This document shows, piece after piece, positions 1-10,699 of a stretch of 64,000 nt of DNA; positions within the stretch are counted from its first letter, which is position 1; every line of letters starts with the position of its first letter. The DNA lies in contig NW_025335268.1 in assembly GCF_004798865.1 (NCBI RefSeq), forward strand, positions 51,793,004-51,857,003. Direction: 5' to 3'. The notes under the pieces are model-generated. The model did no database searches. It was not told the DNA's origin and was given only the letters and a program-made list of their open reading frames with translations. The position numbers and the translations under genes were made by a program. The DNA is from Varanus komodoensis (taxonomy: Eukaryota > Chordata > Lepidosauria > Squamata > Varanidae).

Positions 1-2292
1 ATTTTATTATCTTGTACTAGTGGCATGTAATTTTTTCAAAGTTTCCAAAGTGTCTTGGATGTAGAAATGAAACTAAATTAAGTGAGCAAACAAACAAAAA
101 ATCCCATCCTTCATGTACATTTACAGTTCATAAACAACCATGAAAATAAACCTTAGAGTTAAAATAGTAAAAAAATCTCCTTTTCAGTAGGAACATGAAA
201 TAATGATGCTTTTTCTCATTATATAGATGTTAACACTTCTTCATTCAAGTTGGGAAACTCTATTTGCTATTGAAAACATGGAAGACATTTTTGTGTGGTC
301 TTTCTTTTGTGGTTGGTTTCAGGATTTTCATTATTGCATTAAAATGGTCTGTAACCTTCTTTTACAGTGCTGAAATGATGCCAAAATGCTTAGAAAAAAA
401 TGGTTATAGTGCAAATGTAGGTAATCCACATCAGTATTGCAGCTTCCTTGGCAGAAGCATCACTAGTTACATAACTATCAAAGCCTGCCATAATATTGGT
501 TATGTTTTAATTAAGTTTAATCACTCTTAGTATTGTAAATTTGGCTTTGAAGTACATCCCTGTTTGGTATACAAATCCCTCCTGATTGACTTATTCTGGC
601 ATTCGACATTTCCAGATGAGAAATGCCAGAAGATGAGAAAGGATTAATGTACTAGGGAAAGTTCATTTTTTGCCAGCATCAGACATTTTAGTATTAGTTT
701 TTGTTGTATGTGTTACAGTACGATATGTTGGAAAGGCGGTAATTTGATTAAATGTAAATTAAATCAGATCATTTCCCATTTAATTGACTATAAATTATGT
801 AAGTGCAATAGGGCTGTTTTTGTTTTTATTTCTAAAAAGTTTGCAGATATTTTCCAAAAACATCTGTTCATTATTTGAACTGCTCAAAAATTAGAAAGAA
901 GAATGCTCATAAAATGGCTATTTTCTTCTCTGTGATTATTTCTGCTTAAGGTTCAGCACCTCCGCTCCAATTCTAACACTAAGGCTCTGATGTTTCAGTA
1001 TAATATATAAAATCAGTCTACAAGTTGTAGTCCAGATAACATAGAGGTGATTTTTAATTTCTAACATCTGAGTCTGAATAATTAGCAACTCCTTCAGTCA
1101 GCTCTCATGCTACCAAGATTTGCACCATGTATATCGATGTCTTCTCAGACTGAAATGAATGGAGGTGCTGTGTTTGGAGTCCCCCACAAGTGCCCTGCAG
1201 CAACCTAACAGTAACTGCAAAATTTAAAAAACTTACCAAATGGGTTGATGAATATATACACATATTCAGGGTTGTTTAAAGGCATCCTATATAGTGTAGA
1301 TCTATTTATTTACCGTCTGATTCTTTAGAACTATCATGACCATGGACAGCAGTCTTAAAACAGCAGTCAATAAGATAATTATTTGCACATGGTCTTCCTC
1401 CTTGGCCTATTCTTGGGTTCTCCCCTGCAACTTGCCTGTATATAGGGGTTATGTCAGGAAAACTGGGGATGCTTTCAGACAAGGCTTTTAATATGTAACT
1501 AGCATGCCCTATTCATGGGATTTTACAGGTGGAGCTGGTGGAATAGAATATCTTCCATTTAAAAACCTCCTCTGTTTTTTATACTGCTTTTTTCTTCTTG
1601 TCACTGGGAATGGAGGAAAAATGGAATAGCTACATAGTGTTTACATAGCTACTCATAGTGCTAGGAGTCATCCACCTGGAAGCAGCCTAACATGATCTTA
1701 TACGTTCCTTTCCCATCAGCTCCAATACTCATGGGCCTCCATCTTTATGCAAATTGTCACACTCCCTACTTTAAGGGCTATTATATGGGATACAACTCCA
1801 TATTTTCCCCTACACATGGGATGCTTCCTGCACCTCCTTCCAGTCCTGAAAAGTGACTACCATTGTACAACATCTACAGGTCAATAGTCTCCGAAAGAAA
1901 TCATAGCAATCTAAAGCAATGGTTGCCTCCTCTTCCACTTGTTTGTTAATGTGGGTATCTTTGTAGGAGTGGGGGAATGACCAGTCATTTTCAAATGCTA
2001 AACAGAGATAGATGTTTAGAGGCAAGAGACCACTCAGTCAAAATGAATATCGTGTTAAGAATGCACCATTTCAGATTGCAAGCTGGGATTTGTATGTGAA
2101 TAATCACATGGTGGGGAGGTCCAATGTGCAAACCCACCCATTAAAATACCCAGTTTCTTGCATCTAGAAAATGTTTAAGCAGAGATGGCTAAATTAGGTG
2201 TGTTCTCAAGAGTGGTATTTGTTTGGTTTTTAAACAGTAAGGCTACTTGATTTTGTTGAATGTGTAAATGTTCTTCAAAAGATGGTCAACTA

Positions 2293-2562
2293 TCTCAGTA
2301 TGTTCTTTTTCTTTTTTCTCCTTTGTAAGGTACAAATAAGTTTATCCTGATCAAGAAGACCCTTGCAGGTGCAGGCACTCCAATGGAGCTGGCTTGTAAA
2401 CAGCGGGTTCTCCATTGACAGGATCAAGTTGGTCAACATATCAATGTTTATTATTGCTTGCTTGGAGCCAGGAATAGAACCGAAGTTAGTACGAATGACT
2501 TCTGCATCTGTATAGCTAAGGGATTTTCGATCAGAACCTCCATATCTGGGTGAGAAGTCTAT
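2293..2562 (-). other. 90-codon open stretch, unidentified (possible exon or pseudogene scrap)
   Basis: Read on the minus strand, this stretch has no stop for 90 codons, bounded by TGA upstream and TAG downstream. It has no obvious start codon at its beginning. The translation has ordinary protein texture (for example RYGGSDRKSLSYTDAEVIR, then INIDMLTNLILSMENPL) rather than low-complexity sequence. A pyrimidine-rich run ending in CCCAG at 2548-2552 on the minus strand could act as a splice acceptor. I do not recognise the protein and found no convincing neighbouring exon. A 90-codon open run is expected by chance several times in a window this size, so a chance frame remains the likelier reading. 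A decayed retrocopy is the other alternative. Confidence 0.2.
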
Positions 2563-3575
2563 TCAGGCGATGACGAGGTTCTTCAGTTGTTATCTCTGAC
2601 GTAGAATGGCATGCTCATGAAGTCAGCATGGCACACTGAAATAACCTGTTAAGACTTCAGCACTGCCTACACATTTCCTTTGTCATTAGATCTACACAGA
2701 AACAGAAAACCCCTTGAAACTACTCTTCAAAATCAGTAAATTTGTTGATGCAAAATATAAATGAACTGGTAATTTTCATCAATCTTTTTTTCCTTTTCTT
2801 ATTTGGAACATCTTGTCCAAGGATAATGTTGTTCTGTCCAAGGACATTTTTTTAAGTTGTTAGCTTTTCTAGGGAAAATGTGAAGGAAAAGGGCTCTGAT
2901 GGACATGCGTAATAAACATTTTGCATTTCGTTGCCTGAGCTAAAATAAACACACTCAAAAGTTTGTTTTTTCTTCATTTAGAGTTCTTAGTGTAGTGCTT
3001 CTGCCACACGAATGGTTATGCCAACCTAGCATATATGCCCTCCTGTAGAGAAACAGAAGGCATTTGTTATAAATGAACTCCAAATAATTATTACAGGAGA
3101 TCATGAAATGTTCATAGGAAAAAAGATTGCCCGAGATGTACTGTGATCAGGAGGGGGTCCAAGACATTAATGGTCAGCCTGTACTGTTGCTAATCCCTCA
3201 GGGCTCCTGCTACAGGTGGTTTATATTTCTGATAGACCGAAATATGCTGTATGCAATGGAAAACTGCTGTTATTTTTTTTCCACAACACAATCCCTCTTT
3301 CCTCTGTTATTCTTGAGAGAGCAAGCAGTTAGTTTGTTATTGCTTTATTAGGACCACCTCATTTTAAGGAAATGGTTGCCTTTAATAGTCTCCCACCCTC
3401 CATTCTGTCTCCTTTGAAGAACCATTTCTTCCTCTTGGCTTAAATGAAGCAATTGTTAACACAAAGAAGGCTTTCTGTGGACAAGTGATGTTTTCCTTCT
3501 GAGAAATTTAGGATTCTTATGTGACCCATCTGAGATCTTCTGTCCTTCCTAAAGTATGAACAGCTTTTCTCCTGT

Positions 3576-3598
3576 CCTTCCCCTTCCCCTTCCCCTCC
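3576..3598. repeat. Short C/T-rich simple repeat
   Basis: Three to four imperfect units of a CCCCTT-type hexamer. Confidence 0.8.
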
Positions 3599-3914
3599 AT
3601 GATCTGCAAGCTTGAATCACCGTAATCCGTGCATTCATCAACTAAAATGTTTGATCAGCAAAGGCAAATTTGAAATGGTGAGGCTAAGAATTCGGTGGAT
3701 CCTCCTTTATGTTACAGGGAATGATGCAGGGGAAAATAATAATTTGCAGTTCTAGAGGCTGGGTGGTAGCTCCTGCTTGTTAAGTTATAAATTATATCAC
3801 GTTTTCTTTGATATCTTACCAAGCTGTCCCTACTGGATTTGCTTGAAGAGTATGTAAGATGCAGAGCTGCTCATGGCATTCAAGTGGTATCAACCCTCCC
3901 CTTTCTAGGCTGTG

Positions 3915-3989
3915 GTCATGCTGGAGATCGGACCTTCTACACACAGAGCAGGTGCAGATGCAGATGCGCTACCTCCACTGAGCCACACC
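3915..3989 (-). mobile_element. tRNA-derived SINE head, fragment
   Basis: Read on the minus strand it begins GTGTGGCTCAGTGG, runs through a GCATCTGC-type segment and then AGAAGGTCC. This is the tRNA-like head of a common squamate SINE. Only the head is recognisable. It lies about 115 bases from a plus-strand copy of the same family, in the opposite orientation. Confidence 0.6.
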
Positions 3990-4105
3990 TATTCAGTAAG
4001 CCAAAACTATAAGACGGAATACATGAAAGTGTCTTGGCAAGGCCTGTAGAACAGCTTTGGATGCTGACAAGTTTGGCTTTGTCCATGCCTCCCAGTTTTA
4101 GTAAG

Positions 4106-4283
4106 GGCCTGGCTCAGTGGTGGAGCATCTGCTTCATGTTCAGAAGTTCTCTTGTTTGATCATCAGTCTCTCCAGCTAGAGCTAGGAAAGGATCCTGCCC
4201 CAAACGCTGGAAAGTTTCCTCTATTCAGAGATGGGTGACGGACCAATGATCTGATTCAGTATTGGGTAGCTTCCTATGTTCCT
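4106..4283 (+). mobile_element. tRNA-derived SINE, near complete but diverged
   Basis: The head reads GGCTCAGTGGTGGAGCATCT, an A-box-like tRNA start. The body has GAGCTAGGAAAGGATCCTGCC and the tail has GGACCAATGATCTGATTCAG followed by GGTAGCTTCCTATGTTCC. This order of head, body and tail matches the squamate tRNA-derived SINE as I remember it. The B-box region is eroded, so it is an old copy that is probably not transcribed. Confidence 0.75.
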
Positions 4284-4299
4284 TTGATACTGATCAATC

Positions 4300-6190
4300 C
4301 ACCAATTTTTCAAAACAAAGCTTTTCCTGTCACATTGTCCCAAGTCAAATAAGGGATTGTTAGGGAAAGTGTAACAAGCTGGTAATGGGCTTGGACATAC
4401 TGCTTGGGCATGGCAAACCACATGTGACAGCATTTTCGGTAAAATGCTCTAGCCGCAGCAGAAGTTTGTTGTGGCAGGGCAAGTTTATTGTGCATCCACT
4501 TCAGAAAAAAACCCAAACTTGATCAAAGCAGGAGGAATTTGGGCTTTGTCTGACGCTTTATCTTTGGCATCCCCAAACGAACTCAAAGCAAACGAACTCA
4601 AAGCAAACTGTTCTAGTATGCTTGGGAGGGCACAAACAGCATAAGAAAAGTAGTTATGTGTTTCCTCCAAACTCTTCATATAAGGAAAATGTTAGAGAAA
4701 GGAAGAGAAGGGGTTTAGTGTTGTGACTGACGACTCTAGTTTTCTACCAGGAAATAATTTGACCTGGGCTCTCCTTTTTACTTTTAGCCACAGTACTTTT
4801 GGGAGAGGTGAGGAAGGAACATTCCAGGTGATATCAACTGAGCAGAAAACAAAAACAAGATCCCAAACTTGTTTTTCATTTCCCAAACTCCTGTATCTAT
4901 CCTTCTGCGTGTATACAAGTTATTTAGCTAGTAGTATCTCCACAATGGATGCTCTTTGCATATCAATTGCTTCTAAAAACTACAAGGAGCGAAAAACAAT
5001 CCTGACACACTTAGTTTGCTCAGCAAGAACTGCCATGCCTGTAGGTGTCATTCAATTTTATTGGAAAGTAGAAACAGCAATCTGTTTTTTCCTTATGTAA
5101 GGTAATGGGGAAGCCTTGGGTTTGCTCAAGCGAGCTGCCTCCCCAGACCCATGGCAAAAAAGGTTATGCTCAAAGCCATTCATGCTGGCTCCTTTCAAAG
5201 TATTGAAGCAAAGACTGAACCAATTATGCCCTTCAGTGCACACTGCTAATCATCAGTGGCTGCCATGTCAGTGGGACAGCATATCTGAGATATCCATGGT
5301 GCTGAGAGAAAGGTTCCATATCATGGATAGTTACTTCAATGTTCCGATTGAAACACAAAGGGGATATGCCACACCAGTGACCCTCTGCGGCTCCTGGTTG
5401 CTGTCTTTCTGCCGAGTATTATCATATGACTTCCCCTTCTGGTCTTTAACTGGAGTGTGGGAAGCTGAGAAGGCTATGGGCTGCTGGAGAATTAATTGCA
5501 CATTGAAAGATGCTCAGCCACCTTAAAAGCAGGGTTATCTCAAGACACTTTCTTGCCTGAAGAAGAACAAGATGGTGCCCCTGCTTCCATTCCAAGTGCA
5601 AAAGCAGGAGGACCAGCAGATGAACCTGTCGACAGCAGCAATGACAGAACTCATCCTCCATTGCACCTGAAGGCAGCAGGCTAACAGGCAGCAGGTACAA
5701 GGATGTGATGTAGCAGACATCCTTCTGACATCTTGCCACCACCCCGAATCTGCTGGTTGAGCCAACTGCTTCACTCTGACTAGATAAGTACAAGAATCCT
5801 GATCTTAACCCATGAGTATTTCCCTGAAATTTCTCTGGCCTTTGTATTTCTTTTTGAAAGCCTTTTCCTTTCTGTCATATTGAATGTGAATATTCAGAGA
5901 AAAAATGTGGCAGACATTTTCAGCACAGAACCAGGAAGAACATTATGCAAGCGGAAGGCCCATCTGTCCAGAAAGAGCATATGCAGAAAACTTATTTTTC
6001 TCTTTTTTGTCTCCCAAAGTTGGGCATCCTTGGACTGCGAGGTGAGGGGATCTGGGGTTGCAGCCAATCTCTCTTTACAACATCACCAGCAAGGGAGTAT
6101 CATCCTGGTCCTAAAGGAATATAAAAATGCCTGTTTGCAGTTTACCACTTTGTTCTGTCATTGTCAGATGGATCATGCCCTCCTCGTTTA
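4300..6190. other. Non-coding DNA without recognised elements
   Basis: It contains several overlapping open frames of 60-136 codons on both strands around 4.7-5.8 kb. None has a recognisable domain, and frames on both strands overlap each other, as chance frames do. A perfect 15-bp tandem duplication is listed separately. Confidence 0.5.
4575..4604. repeat. Perfect 15-bp tandem duplication
   Basis: The unit AAACGAACTCAAAGC occurs twice head to tail without mismatch, which points to a recent small duplication. Confidence 0.9.
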
Positions 6191-6199
6191 CATCCAGTT

Positions 6200-6324
6200 C
6201 CCAGCTCTTGGGTGTCTTGTCTTTTTAGTTTGTAAATCTGAGGGTAAGCCTATCTCTTGTTTTGTTTTAAAAGTGAGTTGCTTTGGGGAACTTATTTTTG
6301 AAAAGGAGTATACAAATGCAATGC
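6200..6324 (+). mobile_element. 3' tail of a LINE/SINE-type retroposon, fragment
   Basis: The segments TTAGTTTGTAAATCTGAGGG and GGAGTATACAAATGC resemble the 'TTAGATTGTAAGCC ... GGCGGTATAnAAAT' 3' tail shared by several amniote retroposons. It lies directly upstream of a MIR-like SINE. Only the tail is recognisable and the family is uncertain. Confidence 0.4.
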
Positions 6325-6329
6325 CATGT

Positions 6330-6570
6330 CATGCCAATGCTGCAGATCAAATGCTTCGCCTGGTCTGAGATGTCCAGGGTTCAACTCCTTCTTCAACCAT
6401 GAAACTTACTGAGTGACCATGGACCAATTGCTTTCTTTCTATGCAGCCCTTTCATGGGATTTATGTGAAGATAAAATGTGATGGGATTTATAAAATGGGA
6501 TTTATGTGAACATAAATGTGATTAATCAAAGCATACCCTGCTGAGTGTCATAGAGAGGTAGGAGCTAAAT
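6330..6570 (+). mobile_element. MIR-like CORE-SINE, old copy
   Basis: A B-box-like CCAGGGTTCAACTCC at 6374-6388 is followed by CAACCATGAAACTTACTGAG and TGACCATGGACCAATTGC, the order seen in MIR-type SINE cores. The downstream part holds an internal near-duplication of a GGGATTTATGTGAA segment, probably secondary. It is heavily diverged. Confidence 0.65.
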
Positions 6571-6599
6571 AGTTTGGATAATTAATTAATTCTCTTGGC

Positions 6600-8375
6600 A
6601 GGTTGAACATGAGAACCTTTTAGTCTTTTCTAGTCCCTTGATTTTTATGGTTTGTTCTCTCTAAATTCTTCCATCTGAACAAGAGAGAGAGAAAAGAAGA
6701 TAAGACATCTTTAGCTAAATGGGACTCAAAAGAAGAAAGTATGCCTAGAAGAAAAACAAGACTAATGTAAGTAGAATCAAGGGGCACCCTGTTGAATTGG
6801 GCTTGATTGTGAAAAGTATGTCTTGAGTCACAAACCATTTCAAAACTCTGGTAAGGCAGTATGTTTTTGATTACTCAGCATTCAGTGGGTTGGGGGAAGC
6901 AGTTTTTCTCTGAAACGAATTCTTTCAAGACAGGCAGCTCCTGCACAATTTTGTTTCTCTCAAGTCAGCCCTGGGCATGTTAATGCCATTATCTGTCCCA
7001 TGTGGTCCAAATATAAATAAGTAAAAATGCGTACTACTCTGAGTCTTTCAGCATGCCCAATAAATGAAATTAATGCAAAAACGTTGATAAAAATTTTACT
7101 GGGCTACACTTTAGCAAAGCTAAATAAAGCTATGCAGAATTAATAGAATAACTTGAAAATGCTTCAAGCCTTTAGGAGCTTAAATAGAACTACCTTCATC
7201 AAAAGACCGTTGAAATATGAGTACTAGGATAGACTCATTAAACCAACCTTTAAACTCTGCCATGCCCCTGTAATTCTGAGAATGAAACACTTCATAGGAA
7301 ATGCAGTCTGGAAATAGAGAGTTTATTTGTGTGTGAGAGAGAATTGTTGGTTGGTTCATTGGTTAAATTATCATTAAAATGCCTGCTTGAATGTGGAGAC
7401 ATTTCTTTCAGTTTAACAGCCATTTTGTAGCAGTCCTGTTACCAAAGTATTCAATTATGTGAACTGGAAGTACCATCTACAGTTCTTGGCCAACATTTTG
7501 GACAATGTTTTCATTGCTATGCACTGCCTCTTGCATAATAGCAATGGAAATATGTCAGCAGGCATTAGTGGCCTTTAATACCTTGTGTGGACTGAAGACA
7601 ACCAAACACTTTGTCATACCCTAAAACAGTCAGAGGGGAAGGTTATATGATGCATTTTATAGAAAATGCTATTTGTATTATCGAGCTGTCTATATATAAT
7701 CTGCTACAGAATCCAGATGTAACAGAAATTTAGACATCCTGAGAAGGTTTTTTGTTTTCTTATTTTGCAGGAAGTGGGATTATTAAGAAATTTGGGGAAG
7801 CAAAGACCAAAAAGCATCTCTAGATTTGAGTAAAATCAGGCTGATAAACATATACCTGTTTTTGTTCTTCAGATTGTTCTTCAAATTATAATCCATAATT
7901 AAGCCATATCCAGACACCAACCTAAATCCCAGCTAAATCACAATGATTCAGGACTGAATACTACACTTGTGCTAAATGTAAAACTTTCTAGACCCACCAA
8001 GCAAAACGTGGTTATTTTTTGGACCAAGTTGCAGAGCAAGAAGTGTCCGGCTATTTATTCTGATGTGCTGAATTATCATCCAGTCAGTGGTAACTGAGTA
8101 ACCGAGAGTGCCGTTGTTTTCAGTGGAGCCCACTTCATTGCTTGGAAAACATCTTGCTTACAGAGGATACATCTTGGTGGCATCATCTCCCATCTTCTCA
8201 AGAGGCTTTTTACAGTCCTGCACTTGTGAGCCAGTGCTTTGTTACTACAGAGTTAAGATACAGTATGTCTTGAGGAAACAGAGGGAGTCCATGTTTATTA
8301 GTAAATCAACTGCTATTAAACCACAACTGAACCATCTTGAGCCTCCATAATAGTGATGGTAACTAATGGTAACTA
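6600..8375. other. Unique AT-rich DNA; possible conserved non-coding block at 6860-7170
   Basis: No gene or transposon was recognised. The part around 6860-7170 is free of repeats and has several TAAT-type homeodomain cores and balanced complexity, which is typical of conserved non-coding elements. Conservation itself cannot be judged from one sequence. Confidence 0.35.
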
Positions 8376-8376
8376 A

Positions 8377-8505
8377 TTAGAAACATAGAAACAGAGTGAG
8401 TCAGATGGGGTCTCCTGGGCCATCTAGTCTGAACCCCGGCTCCAGCTGGCTCTGCTCACGACATGCCCACCATGTACATGTCTAGCCTATCCTTGAATAA
8501 GGAAT
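8377..8505 (-). mobile_element. CR1 LINE 3' end, fragment
   Basis: On the plus strand it reads AGAAACATAGAAACAGAGTG, then GGCCATCTAGTCTGAACCCC, then CTAGCCTATCCTTGAA, the antisense of a CR1 3' UTR. It belongs to the same subfamily as the copy at 43519-43806: the two line up over their shared length, with the AGAAACAnAGAAACAG start in common. It is strongly 5'-truncated. Confidence 0.75.
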
Positions 8506-8509
8506 TAAG

Positions 8510-10150
8510 GGTGCAATTAAGGGTAGCATATTTAGAGAGACAAAAAGTTTTAGGTTGGAAACTGTAGAGAATTTCACCTTAACTGTACAATCCTTTGCTA
8601 TCTGGAAGGACAGCCCAAGGTCTTCAGGATATCAGGAAAGAGGAAAGGCTTGGCCTTGTGGGTGGGATTCAGACTCATATTTTCTTTCTCATCCTGCCAG
8701 CCTGAGAAAGAGAACTGAGACATGGGGTTTGCATCAGGGGCATGTAGGAACATACTTGATCTGCAAGGATTCACAAATCTTCAGAGCTGTCACACCCTCC
8801 AAGCAACAGCAGATCCGTGCTAGCTCTGAAGTTTACTTTGTTTAAAGAACACCCAAACAACACAGCTGGGAAGAGAAACAACAAGCAAAAATACCATTCT
8901 TCTCTCATTTCTGCCATGGAATCTGCAACTCCAAGAGTAAAATATGGATCAGAGTGCAGTTAATTTTCAGATTTCTCTTCTCTGAATTTTGCAATGCAGT
9001 TCCTACCTCAAAAAAGTACCAACATGCATATAAACATGAATTTTAGCATAAAATGCATCTACAAACTTGGAGAGAAAATGTTTTTAATTCTCTGTTTTGT
9101 GGGAATCTATGACAAATATGTTTTCAAATAAAATGCTTGCACATAATTTTAAAAATTATAAATTAAGGTGGAAATGGGTCAGAACAAATTTATGAATGGT
9201 GGCAGGTGAAAGTGACAGTGGAAATTAACCAATCCACCATCTCTGGTGTGGAGTGTTAACCCATGAGTGTTGCTTTTTTGTTTGTGATTTTCATTCTGGT
9301 TTTTAAAACAATGGACATGAATGCCCTTTATGGGCTTCTCTATATGAGGGGCTTATTCTGCTGCTTTGCTGAGGCTTCTTCAAATGTTATTGTGAGAGGA
9401 AAAATGCATCCTTTGCATAATTTCTTTTCCGGGGTTTGTATTTCTCTGTCTTTCTAAACATTAACCAACCACAAGGTGGTGGTGTGGCTGAGCTGTACTT
9501 TTGCAGATTTAAGCCTTCTCACACAGTTTTTGTTGCGGTATGTTGTGGTCTCCAAATGAATACCACACTTTCCTCACGCCAAGAAATAAATAAATAAAGC
9601 CTGCAGAAAAGCCTGCAAGAACAGGAGAGGTTTTGGAGGATGACAATGATATTCTGGGAAGGCCTTGAAAACTTCCACAAGTGAGGGTCCATGAGAGCTC
9701 AGTAAATGCCTCATGTGGAGAAGTACTGTGACAGAAAAATGGCATTCACAGATTTTAATACAAACAAACAACATTAATAGGACAATAAGTGTTTGTAAAT
9801 TACTACTCTCCCGAGCAGAGGGAGCTGCAGAAAGGGATGTGAAGCTGTCTAATTATCTTGAAGGCTGGCTCTTCTGGGGTACATTCTTCCATTTGAATAA
9901 CATCATAGACAGTAGCACCAGCTGCGTAATGAATGGTACGATTTTAATGTTTAGGCAAAGATACATGGACGTTATTAATCAAACAGAAGAACCTGAGATT
10001 TGAAGTGTAGAAGAGATTTAAGCAGAGCAACTGAGTACTGAAGTATAGCATGGAGTTCTAAGTGTGTGGGGGACGCGGAGTCTCATCAGCCTGGGGTCTG
10101 GCTGTCTACAAGCATGTTGAGTGTCAAGCCACTTTCCATTTTCAGTTTTT
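8510..10150. other. Unique non-coding DNA
   Basis: No recognised genes, RNA genes or transposons. It is AT-rich with scattered short open frames. Confidence 0.5.
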
Positions 10151-10157
10151 GGATCTA

Positions 10158-10250
10158 TATTCTTTGGAGGTGGGCAGCTTGTGGCTCTCCAGATGGTTGT
10201 GCTTTCCGCTCCACACTCCCTTGCCACTGGCTATGCTGGCTAGTTTCAGG
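10158..10250. mobile_element. Palindromic MITE fragment (probable)
   Basis: GGGCAGCTTGTGGCTCTCCA followed by GATGGTTGTG, a diverged middle and TATGCTGGCTAG resembles one arm and the centre of the palindromic element seen more clearly at 59447-59587. The second arm is mostly lost. Confidence 0.35.
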
Positions 10251-10330
10251 TCTGGGGCATAAGCAGCAGGTGTCTGCTACTGGAATCCCAGGAGCAAGGA
10301 GGATGGAGGTGGATGGAGAACTTGGTGTGA

Positions 10331-10690
10331 TGCAGCAGGGCCAGGTGCAGAGGCGAAGCCAGAAGCAAGCAAGCAAAGGTCAGGTGCCATCAAGGCACGG
10401 CAGGGCCAGAAGCGAAGGCTGAGTCGAGAACAGGGGAGGGCCAGGTACCCATGGAGGCATGGCAGATCCAAAGGCAAAGGCAGAGCCAGGAATAAGGGAT
10501 GTCCAATACTGACGGGACTTGGTAAGGCATGGTTGGTCCAGAAGCAAAGGCAAAGGCTGGAGCAGGGGGGATCAGATGCCCAGCTAGCTTTAGTGGGACC
10601 AAACCTAAAGGCATGCAGGGTCAGAGCAGAGTTAGGAGCAGGGCAAGACTGGAAGCAAGATCAGGGACACAGTGCTGTAGCCAACTAAAT
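10331..10690. repeat. Degenerate minisatellite, unit 62-81 bp
   Basis: About five diverged units start near 10332, 10399, 10461, 10531 and 10612. Each opens with a GGCA(T/C)GGCAGG-like motif followed by a CCAGAAGCAAAGGC-like motif. Units differ in length and sequence, so the array is old. The local base composition is clearly more GC- and purine-rich than the flanks. Several chance open frames on both strands come from this low-complexity composition. Confidence 0.7.
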
Positions 10691-10699
10691 AGTGCAGGG

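Larger units (their letters stand above)
1..3900. other. Unique AT-rich non-coding DNA
   Basis: No recognisable gene or transposon is seen here apart from the separately listed open stretch at 2293-2562 and the short C/T-rich tract near 3.58 kb. Open frames in it are short and read like chance translations of AT-rich DNA. It could be intronic or intergenic. Confidence 0.6.

Noticed and set aside
5880-6368. 162-codon plus-strand frame as a gene
   Set aside because: Its second half runs through a retroposon tail and into a MIR-like SINE, so it is a chance frame.
10331-10690. CRISPR array
   Set aside because: Units are long, degenerate and without constant repeat and unique spacer structure, and the genome is a vertebrate one.
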